A stretch of 43,208 bases of DNA, taken from contig CABXDM010000006.1 in assembly GCA_902510965.1 (NCBI GenBank), positions 1 through 43,208 of the forward strand, read 5' to 3'. Position numbers and translations under genes: made by a program. Shown in pieces: positions 26,495 through 35,146 of this stretch. The notes below the pieces were generated by a model. The model worked only from the letters and a program-made list of their open reading frames with translations. It made no database searches and was not told where the DNA came from. Position 1 is the stretch's first letter; the number at the start of each line of letters is the position of its first letter. This DNA comes from an uncultured Candidatus Actinomarina sp. (GTDB taxonomy: Bacteria > Actinomycetota > Acidimicrobiia > Actinomarinales > Actinomarinaceae).

Positions 26495-28593
26495 GTGGTA
26501 TCTTCAACTTTCATAAAATTGGGGAACAGGAGTGTTGCTTCAACATATATTCTTTCCTCGAGCTCTGGTGTTATTTCCTTGTTAAAGAATAGCTTAGATA
26601 GGTTCAAAATTTCAAAATCATATCTTAGATCTGCAATTTTTAAATCAGATAGTCCAGATTGGTCCGTACCGGTTACTTTTCCTTCTCCTCTTATCTGAAG
26701 GTCCATTTCAGAAAGTTTAAAACCGTCATTCGTTGAAACTATAGCACTGAGTCTTTGTTTACCTACATCCGTTATGGTATCAATTGTTAACTTGTTACTA
26801 ATATGAAAGATACATTGTGATTTTTTACTTCCTCTCCCAACTCTTCCTCTTAGCTGATGAAGTTGGTTCAACCCAAATCTTTCTGCGCTTTCTATAACCA
26901 TAAGCGTTGCATTAGTGATATCTATCCCTACTTCAATAACTACTGTAGATACAAGGATGTCAATCTCGCCGTTATTCATTTGTGACATTATTAATTCTTT
27001 CTCCTCGGATTTCATTCGACCATGCAAGATTTTTACATTACTGTCAGGAAACAGATCGATATATTGCTCATATACCTTTTCAGCAGCTTTTATGTCTTTG
27101 TTTTCACTCTCATCTATATAGGGACAAACCACGAAGATTTGTGAATTGTCTTGTAAATGTTGCTTACAAAAATCTACAACTTGATTGTTGTCTGATGCAA
27201 GACCCGATAGAAGTATGTTTTCAATTTCTTGCCTACCCGGAGGTAGTTCATCAATGATAGAAATATCTAAATCTCCATATACTGCTAGTGCAGTAGTTCT
27301 AGGAATAGGGGTTGCTGTCATCACAATCTGGTGAGGAATTATATTGCTTGATTCAATAAGCTTCTTTCTTTGATCAACTCCAAATCTCTGTTGTTCGTCA
27401 ATTATTGCAAGTCCTAAATTATTAAAAATTACATTTTCTTGAATCAGAGCATGAGTTCCGATAAAAAATACTGGTTCTGCTGAGGACATTTGATTTATTA
27501 TCTCTGTCCTATCTTTAACTGAAGAGGTTAAAAGGTATGTTTTGATATTATGTTTAATTAAAATTGGAGTGAGAGAATTAAAGTGCTGTTCAGCAAGAAC
27601 TTCTGTAGGTGCCATTAAAGCTGACTTGAAACCTGCATTACTAGCTGAGTAAACAGCGCACGCGGCAACAATGGTTTTTCCTGAACCAACATCCCCCTGC
27701 AGTAGCCTTTTCATTGGAGAGTTTTTATTCATATCTTTCAATATCTCATTAATTGTTCTTTTTTGAGCACTAGTTAATTCAAAATCAAGATTTTCTGTGA
27801 AAGTCTTCATTAACGCATTGTTTGATTGGATTTTTTCACTTCCAATAATGAGTTTATTTGATTTTTTCTTTCTTTTAAAAATAGTTTGCAAATAAATAAA
27901 CTCATCAAAAGCAAGTCTTTTTTTAGCCTTGTAATAATTTGATAAACCCTCAGGAAAATGAATATCATTTAAACTTGTGGTTCTGTCTAACAGTTCATAA
28001 GCAGCTAGTTGCTCATCATTAATATAATCTTCAATTTCAGGAGTCCGTTTTAAGGCATGCTTTATACCCTTTCTAATAAGAGCACTTGAAAGTCCCTCTA
28101 TTTTTTTATAAATAGGAATTAGAGCACCTGTCTCATTTAATTCATCAAATTCCAAAAATTTCTCTATAGTTGCATTTTTAAATTCTACAGATCCTGTTTT
28201 CTTGACATCAGGAACACCAGAAATAGCAACTGTGTCACCTTCTTTAAATCGAGTTTCAATGTATTGAGGACCAAACCATTTAGCTTTAGCATCTCCTGTC
28301 TCATCTGAAACTGAAAGAGTTGCTATTCGTAATCTACTTCTCGTTGTGAAAACAGAAACTTTTGTAATCTTTACTAAAACCGTTATTTCTTTAAATTCAA
28401 ATAAGTTTCTAACATCATCGATTGTTAATACATCTGAACGATCTATGTGTTTCCTCGGATAGAATCTGATAAGATCTACAATGCTTTTAATCCCTGATTT
28501 ATTTAACGATTTTATTCGTTTCTCACCGAAACCTTTGATTTCGGATATATCTATATTAGATAAATAATTAATATCTCTTTTCACCACATTCAA
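26491..28593 (-). CDS. recG: ATP-dependent DNA helicase RecG
   Basis: MKRLLQGDVGSGKTIVA, ALMAPTEVLAEQH, IIDEQQRFGVDQR, VMTATPIPRTTALAVYGDLDISIIDELPPGR, RGRVGRGSKKSQCI. Confidence 0.97.
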   Translation of the reverse strand: MNVVKRDINYLSNIDISEIKGFGEKRIKSLNKSGIKSIVDLIRFYPRKHIDRSDVLTIDDVRNLFEFKEITVLVKITKVSVFTTRSRLRIATLSVSDETGDAKAKWFGPQYIETRFKEGDTVAISGVPDVKKTGSVEFKNATIEKFLEFDELNETGALIPIYKKIEGLSSALIRKGIKHALKRTPEIEDYINDEQLAAYELLDRTTSLNDIHFPEGLSNYYKAKKRLAFDEFIYLQTIFKRKKKSNKLIIGSEKIQSNNALMKTFTENLDFELTSAQKRTINEILKDMNKNSPMKRLLQGDVGSGKTIVAACAVYSASNAGFKSALMAPTEVLAEQHFNSLTPILIKHNIKTYLLTSSVKDRTEIINQMSSAEPVFFIGTHALIQENVIFNNLGLAIIDEQQRFGVDQRKKLIESSNIIPHQIVMTATPIPRTTALAVYGDLDISIIDELPPGRQEIENILLSGLASDNNQVVDFCKQHLQDNSQIFVVCPYIDESENKDIKAAEKVYEQYIDLFPDSNVKILHGRMKSEEKELIMSQMNNGEIDILVSTVVIEVGIDITNATLMVIESAERFGLNQLHQLRGRVGRGSKKSQCIFHISNKLTIDTITDVGKQRLSAIVSTNDGFKLSEMDLQIRGEGKVTGTDQSGLSDLKIADLRYDFEILNLSKLFFNKEITPELEERIYVEATLLFPNFMKVEDTT

Positions 28594-28675
28594 ACAATAG
28601 CTAAAAACTTTTTAATTCAAAGTACCTAATAGTCAATAGATTAGTTATAGTTATATTGTAAATTCAGAGGGAACA

Positions 28676-28864
28676 ATGGCAAAAAAATGTGAAATATGTG
28701 GAAAAGGACCTTGGTTCGGAAAACAGGTATCTTTTTCTCACAAAAGATCTAGCAAAAAATGGTCTGCAAATATTCAAACAGTGAAAGTAGCTGACAGCAC
28801 GAATACAAAAAAAGTTAAGGTTTGTACATCTTGCTTAAAGGCTGGAAAAGTAACAAAAGTTTAA
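28676..28864 (+). CDS. rpmB: 50S ribosomal protein L28
   Basis: MAKKCEICGKGPWFGKQVSFSHKRSSKKWSANIQ. Confidence 0.96.
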   Translation: MAKKCEICGKGPWFGKQVSFSHKRSSKKWSANIQTVKVADSTNTKKVKVCTSCLKAGKVTKV

Positions 28865-29080
28865 ATGGCTCAAGGTGTTGTTAAATCATATGATCCTAAT
28901 TCAGGTAATGGAATCGTAGTTTTAGATACAGACAAATCGGAAGTTTATCTGCAACCAGGTTCACTCAAAGACTCAATTTTCAGAACACTAAGACAAGGTC
29001 AGAGAATAAATTTTGAAGTAACTGACATTGAAGGAGTTCTAACTATTTCCAATGTGAAAATTGGACAAGGCGGATATTAA
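28865..29080 (+). CDS. Divergent cold-shock-domain (CSD-like OB-fold) protein
   Basis: QGVVKSYDPNSGNGIVVLDTDKSEVYL...RTLRQGQRINFEV; lacks classic KGFGFI RNP1. Confidence 0.7.
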   Translation: MAQGVVKSYDPNSGNGIVVLDTDKSEVYLQPGSLKDSIFRTLRQGQRINFEVTDIEGVLTISNVKIGQGGY

Positions 29081-29089
29081 CTTTTATTA

Positions 29090-30283
29090 ATGTCTGAAAT
29101 TAACATTCACGACTCCAATAAATTAATTATCGATAAATATTTTAACAATCTTACTTGTGACGAATATACAGAATCAATGTTTAGTGGTGGGCAGTCACAT
29201 GCCGATGAACGACTAGCAAATCTAGACATCAAGGGATACTCTAAAAAAAGAAACAATGTTTACCCCGCAACCACTAGAGGTTCTTCATTCCTCTCTCCCT
29301 ATATACGTCATGGTTTACTTAATCTTCCAGAAGTCTGGAAAGCAGTAGAAAATTCTCAAAATGAAGATCGAACTAAATTTAGAGATGAGTTGCTTTGGCA
29401 AGAATTTTCAAGACATCTTTATGCAATTTTGGGCCAGAATAATCGAAAAATGTGGAACTACTCCTTTGAAAACAATAATAAAGCAGTAAACACATCTGAA
29501 ATGAACTGTATTCAGACTATTAGAAATGAATTAGTGGAAACAGGATACATGGTTAATCAGACAAGAATGTGGTATTCATCTCATCACAGTTTCAGAGCTG
29601 AAAATAATTGGAATAGATATGAAGATTTTATGTTCAAGCATTTAGTTGATGGCTCAAGATTTGCAAACAGATTAGGTTGGCAGTGGGTTATGGGCGGACA
29701 AACTGGAAAGTTGTATGGGTTTGCCCAATCTCAAGTTAAGAATAGAGCTCCTAAACTATGTCAAGAATGCAATCTTCAGTATAAATGTCCTATACAGACA
29801 TGGCCCGATCAATCGAAATATGAACCAATAGAACAAAAAATAGATTATGAAATTAAAAATAAATTCGGCCCAACAGAAACAATTAACTCACAAGAAAAAC
29901 CATCAGTAGTATGGCTAACAGGTGAATCTATGGGTGATGACGATCCTGCACTAAAAGCTAATCCAGAACTTCCGGTAATTTTTATATTCGATAATGTACT
30001 ACTTAATAAAATACAAATATCTACAAAAAGGATTAATTTCTTATTAGACACACTAAAAGAATTGGCCCTTAAAAGGAAGTTGTTAGTTTTTTTAGGAGAT
30101 CCCAAGTTAATATTAAGTGATTACAACTATGCAGTTACGTTTGCATGTGTACCTAAGTACCAAGAAATAACCAAGATTATTAAACCAGTAGCTGAGTATC
30201 CAACAGTAAGACTTGCTGATCCGATAAGTTTTTATCCACGAAGTTATACATCATGGAAAAAGAAAATTAAATTGACTGTATGA
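29090..30283 (+). CDS. Photolyase/cryptochrome-family protein with apparent permuted domain order
   Basis: N-terminal FAD domain (FSGGQSHADERL, RGSSFLSPYIRHGLL, FRDELLWQEFSRHLY, LVDGSRFANRLGWQWVMGGQTG) followed by C-terminal photolyase alpha/beta domain (PSVVWLTGESMGDDDPALKANPELPVIFIFDNVLL...STKRINFLLDTLKELALKRKLLVFLGDP). Confidence 0.88.
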   Translation: MSEINIHDSNKLIIDKYFNNLTCDEYTESMFSGGQSHADERLANLDIKGYSKKRNNVYPATTRGSSFLSPYIRHGLLNLPEVWKAVENSQNEDRTKFRDELLWQEFSRHLYAILGQNNRKMWNYSFENNNKAVNTSEMNCIQTIRNELVETGYMVNQTRMWYSSHHSFRAENNWNRYEDFMFKHLVDGSRFANRLGWQWVMGGQTGKLYGFAQSQVKNRAPKLCQECNLQYKCPIQTWPDQSKYEPIEQKIDYEIKNKFGPTETINSQEKPSVVWLTGESMGDDDPALKANPELPVIFIFDNVLLNKIQISTKRINFLLDTLKELALKRKLLVFLGDPKLILSDYNYAVTFACVPKYQEITKIIKPVAEYPTVRLADPISFYPRSYTSWKKKIKLTV

Positions 30284-30702
30284 AAAGAAAACTTATCTTT
30301 GTATTTTTATTTTTTCATAATTATATATATATCTATACAAAGGGAAGGGTAGGAAAGAATCTTAATGGGAGACCGTGTTTAATCTTAGAAACTGTTGGAG
30401 CTAAAACACAATTGATTAGAAAGAATGTACTTGTTTACTTAAAAGAAGGTAATGAAATATGTCTAATTGCATCAAGAGGTGGAAGTGAAAGAAACCCGGG
30501 ATGGTATTACAATTTAAAAAAAAATGAAACGTCAGTAATATCCATTGGAACGCAGAAATTTGAAGTTAATTCGAGAGAAGTTTTTAATGAAGAAAGAGAT
30601 GAATGGTGGGCAAAAATGGATTATCTAAATAGTGGTGGATATCAAAGATACCAACAACGTACTTCAAGATTAATACCAGTAATGGTATTAACAATTACTT
30701 AG
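30280..30702 (+). CDS. Deazaflavin (F420)-dependent nitroreductase family (DDN-like) protein
   Basis: LNGRPCLILETVGAKTQLIRKNVLVYLKEGNEICLIASRGGSERNPGWYYNLKKN. Confidence 0.88.
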   Translation: MKRKLIFVFLFFHNYIYIYTKGRVGKNLNGRPCLILETVGAKTQLIRKNVLVYLKEGNEICLIASRGGSERNPGWYYNLKKNETSVISIGTQKFEVNSREVFNEERDEWWAKMDYLNSGGYQRYQQRTSRLIPVMVLTIT

Positions 30703-30755
30703 TCACAAATTGCGCCTAAGTCAGTTTTGTAGTTTATTCAGATAAAAAGCAATAA

Positions 30756-31394
30756 TTAAAGGGTTTTACTAATATCAATAAAAAGGCTTGGAGAGAGTTC
30801 TTTAACTACGACATCAGCATTTGAAAGTTCTTTTTTGCTAAAAATTCCCCTGTCAATTGCAACAACAAAATTGTTCGAGGCTTTACCAGATTCAATACCT
30901 GGAGGGCTATCTTCAACAATTATATTTTTCGTAGTATTTAATTTTTCAATAGCTAAATTATAAATATCAGGAAATGGTTTATTCCTAGGACGTACAACAT
31001 CACCACCAACAACAAAATTAAAGTATTTTGAAATATTTGCTTTGTTTAGTTTGTCCTCTAACGCTTTCTGCGGTGATGCAGAAACACATGCCTGGCTCCA
31101 CTCAAGATCATGAAAATAATTTAAACAACTTAAGGAGTCTTGATACATAGTGTGGTCAGAAAAATTATTAATTATTAAAGCTGCGATTTCATCCATAGTT
31201 TCACTAAATGATGGGAGGCTCACGTCCTCAGCATATTTTTTATGAACTAATTTATCGTCAATACCTACATAATCATCAAATGTTTCAATTGGTAGATTTA
31301 AATTACGTTTACTTAATACTTCTTGCCATGCGTAAGCGTATGCACGTTCAGTGTCCATGAGTGTTCCATCACAGTCCCAATAAATTCCTACCAC
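30756..31394 (-). CDS. HAD-superfamily hydrolase (beta-phosphoglucomutase-like)
   Basis: IYWDCDGTLMDTERAYAYAW, CVSASPQKALEDKL, KPFPDIYNLAIEKL, IIVEDSPPGIESGKAS. Confidence 0.93.
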   Translation of the reverse strand: MVGIYWDCDGTLMDTERAYAYAWQEVLSKRNLNLPIETFDDYVGIDDKLVHKKYAEDVSLPSFSETMDEIAALIINNFSDHTMYQDSLSCLNYFHDLEWSQACVSASPQKALEDKLNKANISKYFNFVVGGDVVRPRNKPFPDIYNLAIEKLNTTKNIIVEDSPPGIESGKASNNFVVAIDRGIFSKKELSNADVVVKELSPSLFIDISKTL

Positions 31395-31397
31395 AAG

Positions 31398-32477
31398 TTA
31401 ACCCAACTTTGACTGTATGTCTTTAGCACTCTTCAAAGCTAAACCGTCTGATCCTTCAGTGCTCCATTTATGTAAGTCATCTTTTAATGCTTCATCTAAT
31501 AAGTCACTTAGCAACTCATACTTTGAAATATTTAAATTATTCCACAGGTAAAGAGCATGACTTCCTGGAATAGTATTTATTTCATTTATATAAATGTTGT
31601 CTTCAATTTTTAAAAAATCGTATCGGACTATGCCGCGCGAAGGAATTACGTTATTAATTTCCTCAACTAAAGATATTATTTTTTTGTTAAGGTCCTCAGT
31701 TAATTTTGCTGGTAGTTCTCTTTTTGAACCTTCTAAGCCACCATTGTTTAGATACTTATCTTTATATGAGAAAAGATTGGAGTTTCTGATCGGTTTTTCT
31801 ATTTCAGAATAGCTAAATTCTGGATAGTTCCGGACTCCAATTAATAAATCATCTGCATTTTCGAGATATTTTTCTAGTAAAGCGCCCTTAGTGTACAAAT
31901 CTGAAGTTTCTATTATTTTTAGAGCTGTTTCATAGTTTTTGACTACTTCTACACCTATTGAAGACCCTTCAAATTGGGGTTTTAACACATATGGTCCCTC
32001 GAAATCAGGAGTTTTACCGCTTTTTATCTTAAATTTGTCTAAAACCGGAAGATTGTTAGATTTCATGAGTGAATAAAATGCATATTTATCCATACATAGT
32101 TGTGCAATATTTAAATTTGGGCCTGTAAATTTAGCTTCCATAACCTCTAAAAGGCCCTGTAAAGAACCATCCTCACCAGGTCCCCCATGACAAGAGTTTA
32201 CATAAACATCTATATCTAGTTTTTTTCTTTTAAAAGTAAAACAATTATCTTTTCCGAGGTTTATATGTAATTCTTTAGTTAATAATTTTGAGTTTTGAAC
32301 AAAATCGCTTGATTCTAGTTTGTGATCAAGTAAAAACCATTTATTATCTTTAGTCCAATAAATTATTGATACATCATGTTTAGCAGAAAGAATCCTAGCA
32401 CTTTGAAGCCCAGTTAAAACAGAGATATCATGTTCATTAGATGGACCTCCAATGATAACTCCAATTTTATAATTCAT
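31398..32477 (-). CDS. ddl: D-alanine--D-alanine ligase
   Basis: GVIIGGPSNEHDISVLTG, NSCHGGPGEDGSLQGLLE, MDKYAFYSLMKSNNLPV, YVLKPQFEGSSIGVEVV, INEINTIPGSHALYLW. Confidence 0.95.
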   Translation of the reverse strand: MNYKIGVIIGGPSNEHDISVLTGLQSARILSAKHDVSIIYWTKDNKWFLLDHKLESSDFVQNSKLLTKELHINLGKDNCFTFKRKKLDIDVYVNSCHGGPGEDGSLQGLLEVMEAKFTGPNLNIAQLCMDKYAFYSLMKSNNLPVLDKFKIKSGKTPDFEGPYVLKPQFEGSSIGVEVVKNYETALKIIETSDLYTKGALLEKYLENADDLLIGVRNYPEFSYSEIEKPIRNSNLFSYKDKYLNNGGLEGSKRELPAKLTEDLNKKIISLVEEINNVIPSRGIVRYDFLKIEDNIYINEINTIPGSHALYLWNNLNISKYELLSDLLDEALKDDLHKWSTEGSDGLALKSAKDIQSKLG

Positions 32478-32479
32478 TA

Positions 32480-34006
32480 TTAGGGATAATGGTCAGGTAG
32501 GTCATTTTCAAATAATACAACATCTTCAGGCTTTATAATAGTATTCAAATATTTTATGGCTTCATCTCTTGTCGGAAACCAAAAAGCAGGTACCTCATTC
32601 TCTTGAAAAGCCAATAAAAGAGAGTTCTTATTTGTATGACCTATAACTAATGCTGAGTCTATTACTTTGCTAGCCTCTGTTCCAAACGCATAATTTAGCG
32701 AGAACTGGTCGCTACCTAGTTCAATCATCCCAGGTGTGACTAAATACTTAATTGAACTTTCATTTCCTTCCTCTGCTAAGAGCTTTAAAGAGTGCTCTAT
32801 TCCCATTGGGTTTGAATTGAAAGAGTTGTCAATTATCTTATGTCCGAGGTCACTATTGATTAACGTTTGTCGGTGAGTAGTTTTATCTAGAGATTTAATA
32901 TCAGTAAAAAAGTCTGATACATCTAAATCAAGGGAAAGCATAACCCCAATAGACAGAGCAATAGATAGTTGCAACAATTCAGGAGCAGTAACTTTAGTTA
33001 TTAATTTACCTTTCACATAAATATGGTGTTCCCCGTCAACAAAGTCAACATATACAATTGCTTGTTTGCTTGTGATTGAGCAATCGTAAACAATTTTTTG
33101 ATTTGTCCATAAACGAGCTTGGTTAAGTAGTAATTCATCATCACCATTTATAACTACTGAACCAGCAAGTTCAACAATTTCAGACTTAGCATCAAGGATA
33201 TTTTCCAAGTTGTTCATTCTTTCTAAATGGACAGGAGCTATACCTGTGATAACTGATACATGGGGTCTTACCCATGAACAAATTTCTCTAATTTCTCCAA
33301 TACCGTATGTACCCATTTCAATAATCGCAATTTCATCAGAATCTTTTAAATCTTCATTAATTGCTTTAGCTATACCCAATCTATTGTTAAAACTCTCTTT
33401 AGTTGCAAATATCTCATTTTGTGTTTTTAAGATTTGGTGCAATGTATTTTTAGTCGTTGTCTTTGAATAAGAACCTGTAATTCCAATAATCGGAATTGGC
33501 ATTTGTTTAATTTTTTTTGAGGCGGTTTCAACAAAATGCTGTGTTAAAGACTTCTCGTAGTTGAATAATATTTTTAAACATTGATCATAAACAAAATAAC
33601 TGAAAATGTTGGCTAATAAAGCAAGTAAGTACCCTAGTTCTACTACAAGTGAAACAGCTGATATTGAAATGATTACAAAATAATAGAACCCATTTACACG
33701 TGATAATCGTTCTGTTTTAACTACTTTTGAAGTTCTGGAAGAAAAGGATAATCCAAATGGTGTAAAGGTGGAAAGAACTAAGACGATAACAGGAAAATAT
33801 ACGAGCCATAAAGAAATAAAACCTGATATAAGTAACAGTATAAAAAGTAAATAATTTGAAGTTTTTGACTTAACCCATCTGAAATAAAATCTTGTTACAG
33901 ATCCTCCAATGTAATGCTCTCTTTGAGCAAGCCTAGACCATTTAACCGAATTCAGTAATGAGCCAATAGTTAGAACAAGAAGGACAAAAATATAAGTAGT
34001 GTTCAT
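32480..34006 (-). CDS. MurF-like Mur ligase with N-terminal transmembrane region
   Basis: Hydrophobic N-terminal ~150 aa; IPIIGITGSYSKTTTKNTLHQIL P-loop, IIEMGTYGIGEIREIC, VITGIAPVHLERM, IIDNSFNSNPMGI. Confidence 0.88.
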   Translation of the reverse strand: MNTTYIFVLLVLTIGSLLNSVKWSRLAQREHYIGGSVTRFYFRWVKSKTSNYLLFILLLISGFISLWLVYFPVIVLVLSTFTPFGLSFSSRTSKVVKTERLSRVNGFYYFVIISISAVSLVVELGYLLALLANIFSYFVYDQCLKILFNYEKSLTQHFVETASKKIKQMPIPIIGITGSYSKTTTKNTLHQILKTQNEIFATKESFNNRLGIAKAINEDLKDSDEIAIIEMGTYGIGEIREICSWVRPHVSVITGIAPVHLERMNNLENILDAKSEIVELAGSVVINGDDELLLNQARLWTNQKIVYDCSITSKQAIVYVDFVDGEHHIYVKGKLITKVTAPELLQLSIALSIGVMLSLDLDVSDFFTDIKSLDKTTHRQTLINSDLGHKIIDNSFNSNPMGIEHSLKLLAEEGNESSIKYLVTPGMIELGSDQFSLNYAFGTEASKVIDSALVIGHTNKNSLLLAFQENEVPAFWFPTRDEAIKYLNTIIKPEDVVLFENDLPDHYP

Positions 34007-34713
34007 AATTTATTTAGTACCTCATAAATTGATTTAGATTTACTTCTTAACATATTGTGCCCATGATTTGGAATAATGGTTAACTCACAGTTAGAAATAA
34101 GTTTGTTGGATTTAATAGCAACTGAAACTGGCACTTCAAAATCATTTTCACCCCAAATTAGTTTTACATTTGAGTCAATCATTGATAGTTTTTTTTCAAG
34201 ATTATCATTAACCGCCTTCACAAGTGTGTCTCTCATGACACCTTCTGAATTTCTATAATCAAATGACCCAGATTTATTTTTTATTGACTCAATAGTATCA
34301 GCAGATACCAATCCCAACTTATTCATGAACTTATATATATCTAATTTGTTAAGACTTTTTTTATTTGAGGTATTTGATATTAAGGGAACACCAATTAAAA
34401 CTAAGTTTTCTATTTTACGAATTAGAGACATATGAACAGCTACTCGTCCACCAAAGGAATGGCCAACTATTGTTGTAATTTCTTTAGGGAGTATTTTGTC
34501 TAAATAATTTGCATATTCAAATGGATTCATACTGAATTCAAACGGTTTGGTTTTCCCAAACCCAGGAAGATCAATAGCAAGTCCTGGGTACAATTCAATA
34601 ATATCTAGAAAGTCTTGACTATCCCTTCCCCACCCATGTAAATAACATACTTTTGGGTTTTCAATATTTGAATAAGCAAAAGTAGTTCCATCTGAAAGTA
34701 GGTGCAGGGACAT
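34003..34713 (-). CDS. Alpha/beta hydrolase
   Basis: VCYLHGWGRDSQDF, TTIVGHSFGGRVAVHMSL nucleophile elbow, LIWGENDFEVP, IPNHGHNML. Confidence 0.92.
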   Translation of the reverse strand: MSLHLLSDGTTFAYSNIENPKVCYLHGWGRDSQDFLDIIELYPGLAIDLPGFGKTKPFEFSMNPFEYANYLDKILPKEITTIVGHSFGGRVAVHMSLIRKIENLVLIGVPLISNTSNKKSLNKLDIYKFMNKLGLVSADTIESIKNKSGSFDYRNSEGVMRDTLVKAVNDNLEKKLSMIDSNVKLIWGENDFEVPVSVAIKSNKLISNCELTIIPNHGHNMLRSKSKSIYEVLNKL

Positions 34714-35091
34714 CTAATCTAATATTCTTCCCAGTGTCATTACTGCTCTAATCTCAAGCCCCATTAAAAATAAAAGAGCTAATCCCCAATATAAGTAATA
34801 GTTTTTACTCATTTCTGATCTGTAAACATATAAAAATGTAAGAGTAAATAAAACTACAACTCCATAAAATAAATGAAACGAACCTGGATCATTTTGCTGC
34901 GAATATAATAAAAGCCCTCCAGCTGTTTGAATTAAAATAGTTGATATTGAAAGATTTATTAAATATGTTCCAATTTTTTTATATTTTGTGCTTCTAGAGA
35001 TGTAAATACCTATTAAAAATACTCCACTAATTCCAGCTACCCAAATACTTATTAATGCCCAAACACCATGAAAATTGTTTATCATACACAT
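34714..35091 (-). CDS. Small integral membrane protein (about 4 TM)
   Basis: Four hydrophobic segments in a 125-aa ORF; no recognised domain. Confidence 0.7.
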   Translation of the reverse strand: MCMINNFHGVWALISIWVAGISGVFLIGIYISRSTKYKKIGTYLINLSISTILIQTAGGLLLYSQQNDPGSFHLFYGVVVLFTLTFLYVYRSEMSKNYYLYWGLALLFLMGLEIRAVMTLGRILD

Positions 35092-35146
35092 TCATTTTAG
35101 TAGTAATTAAATTGAGTATTAATTTTATTTCAGTTACAGTGAATTT

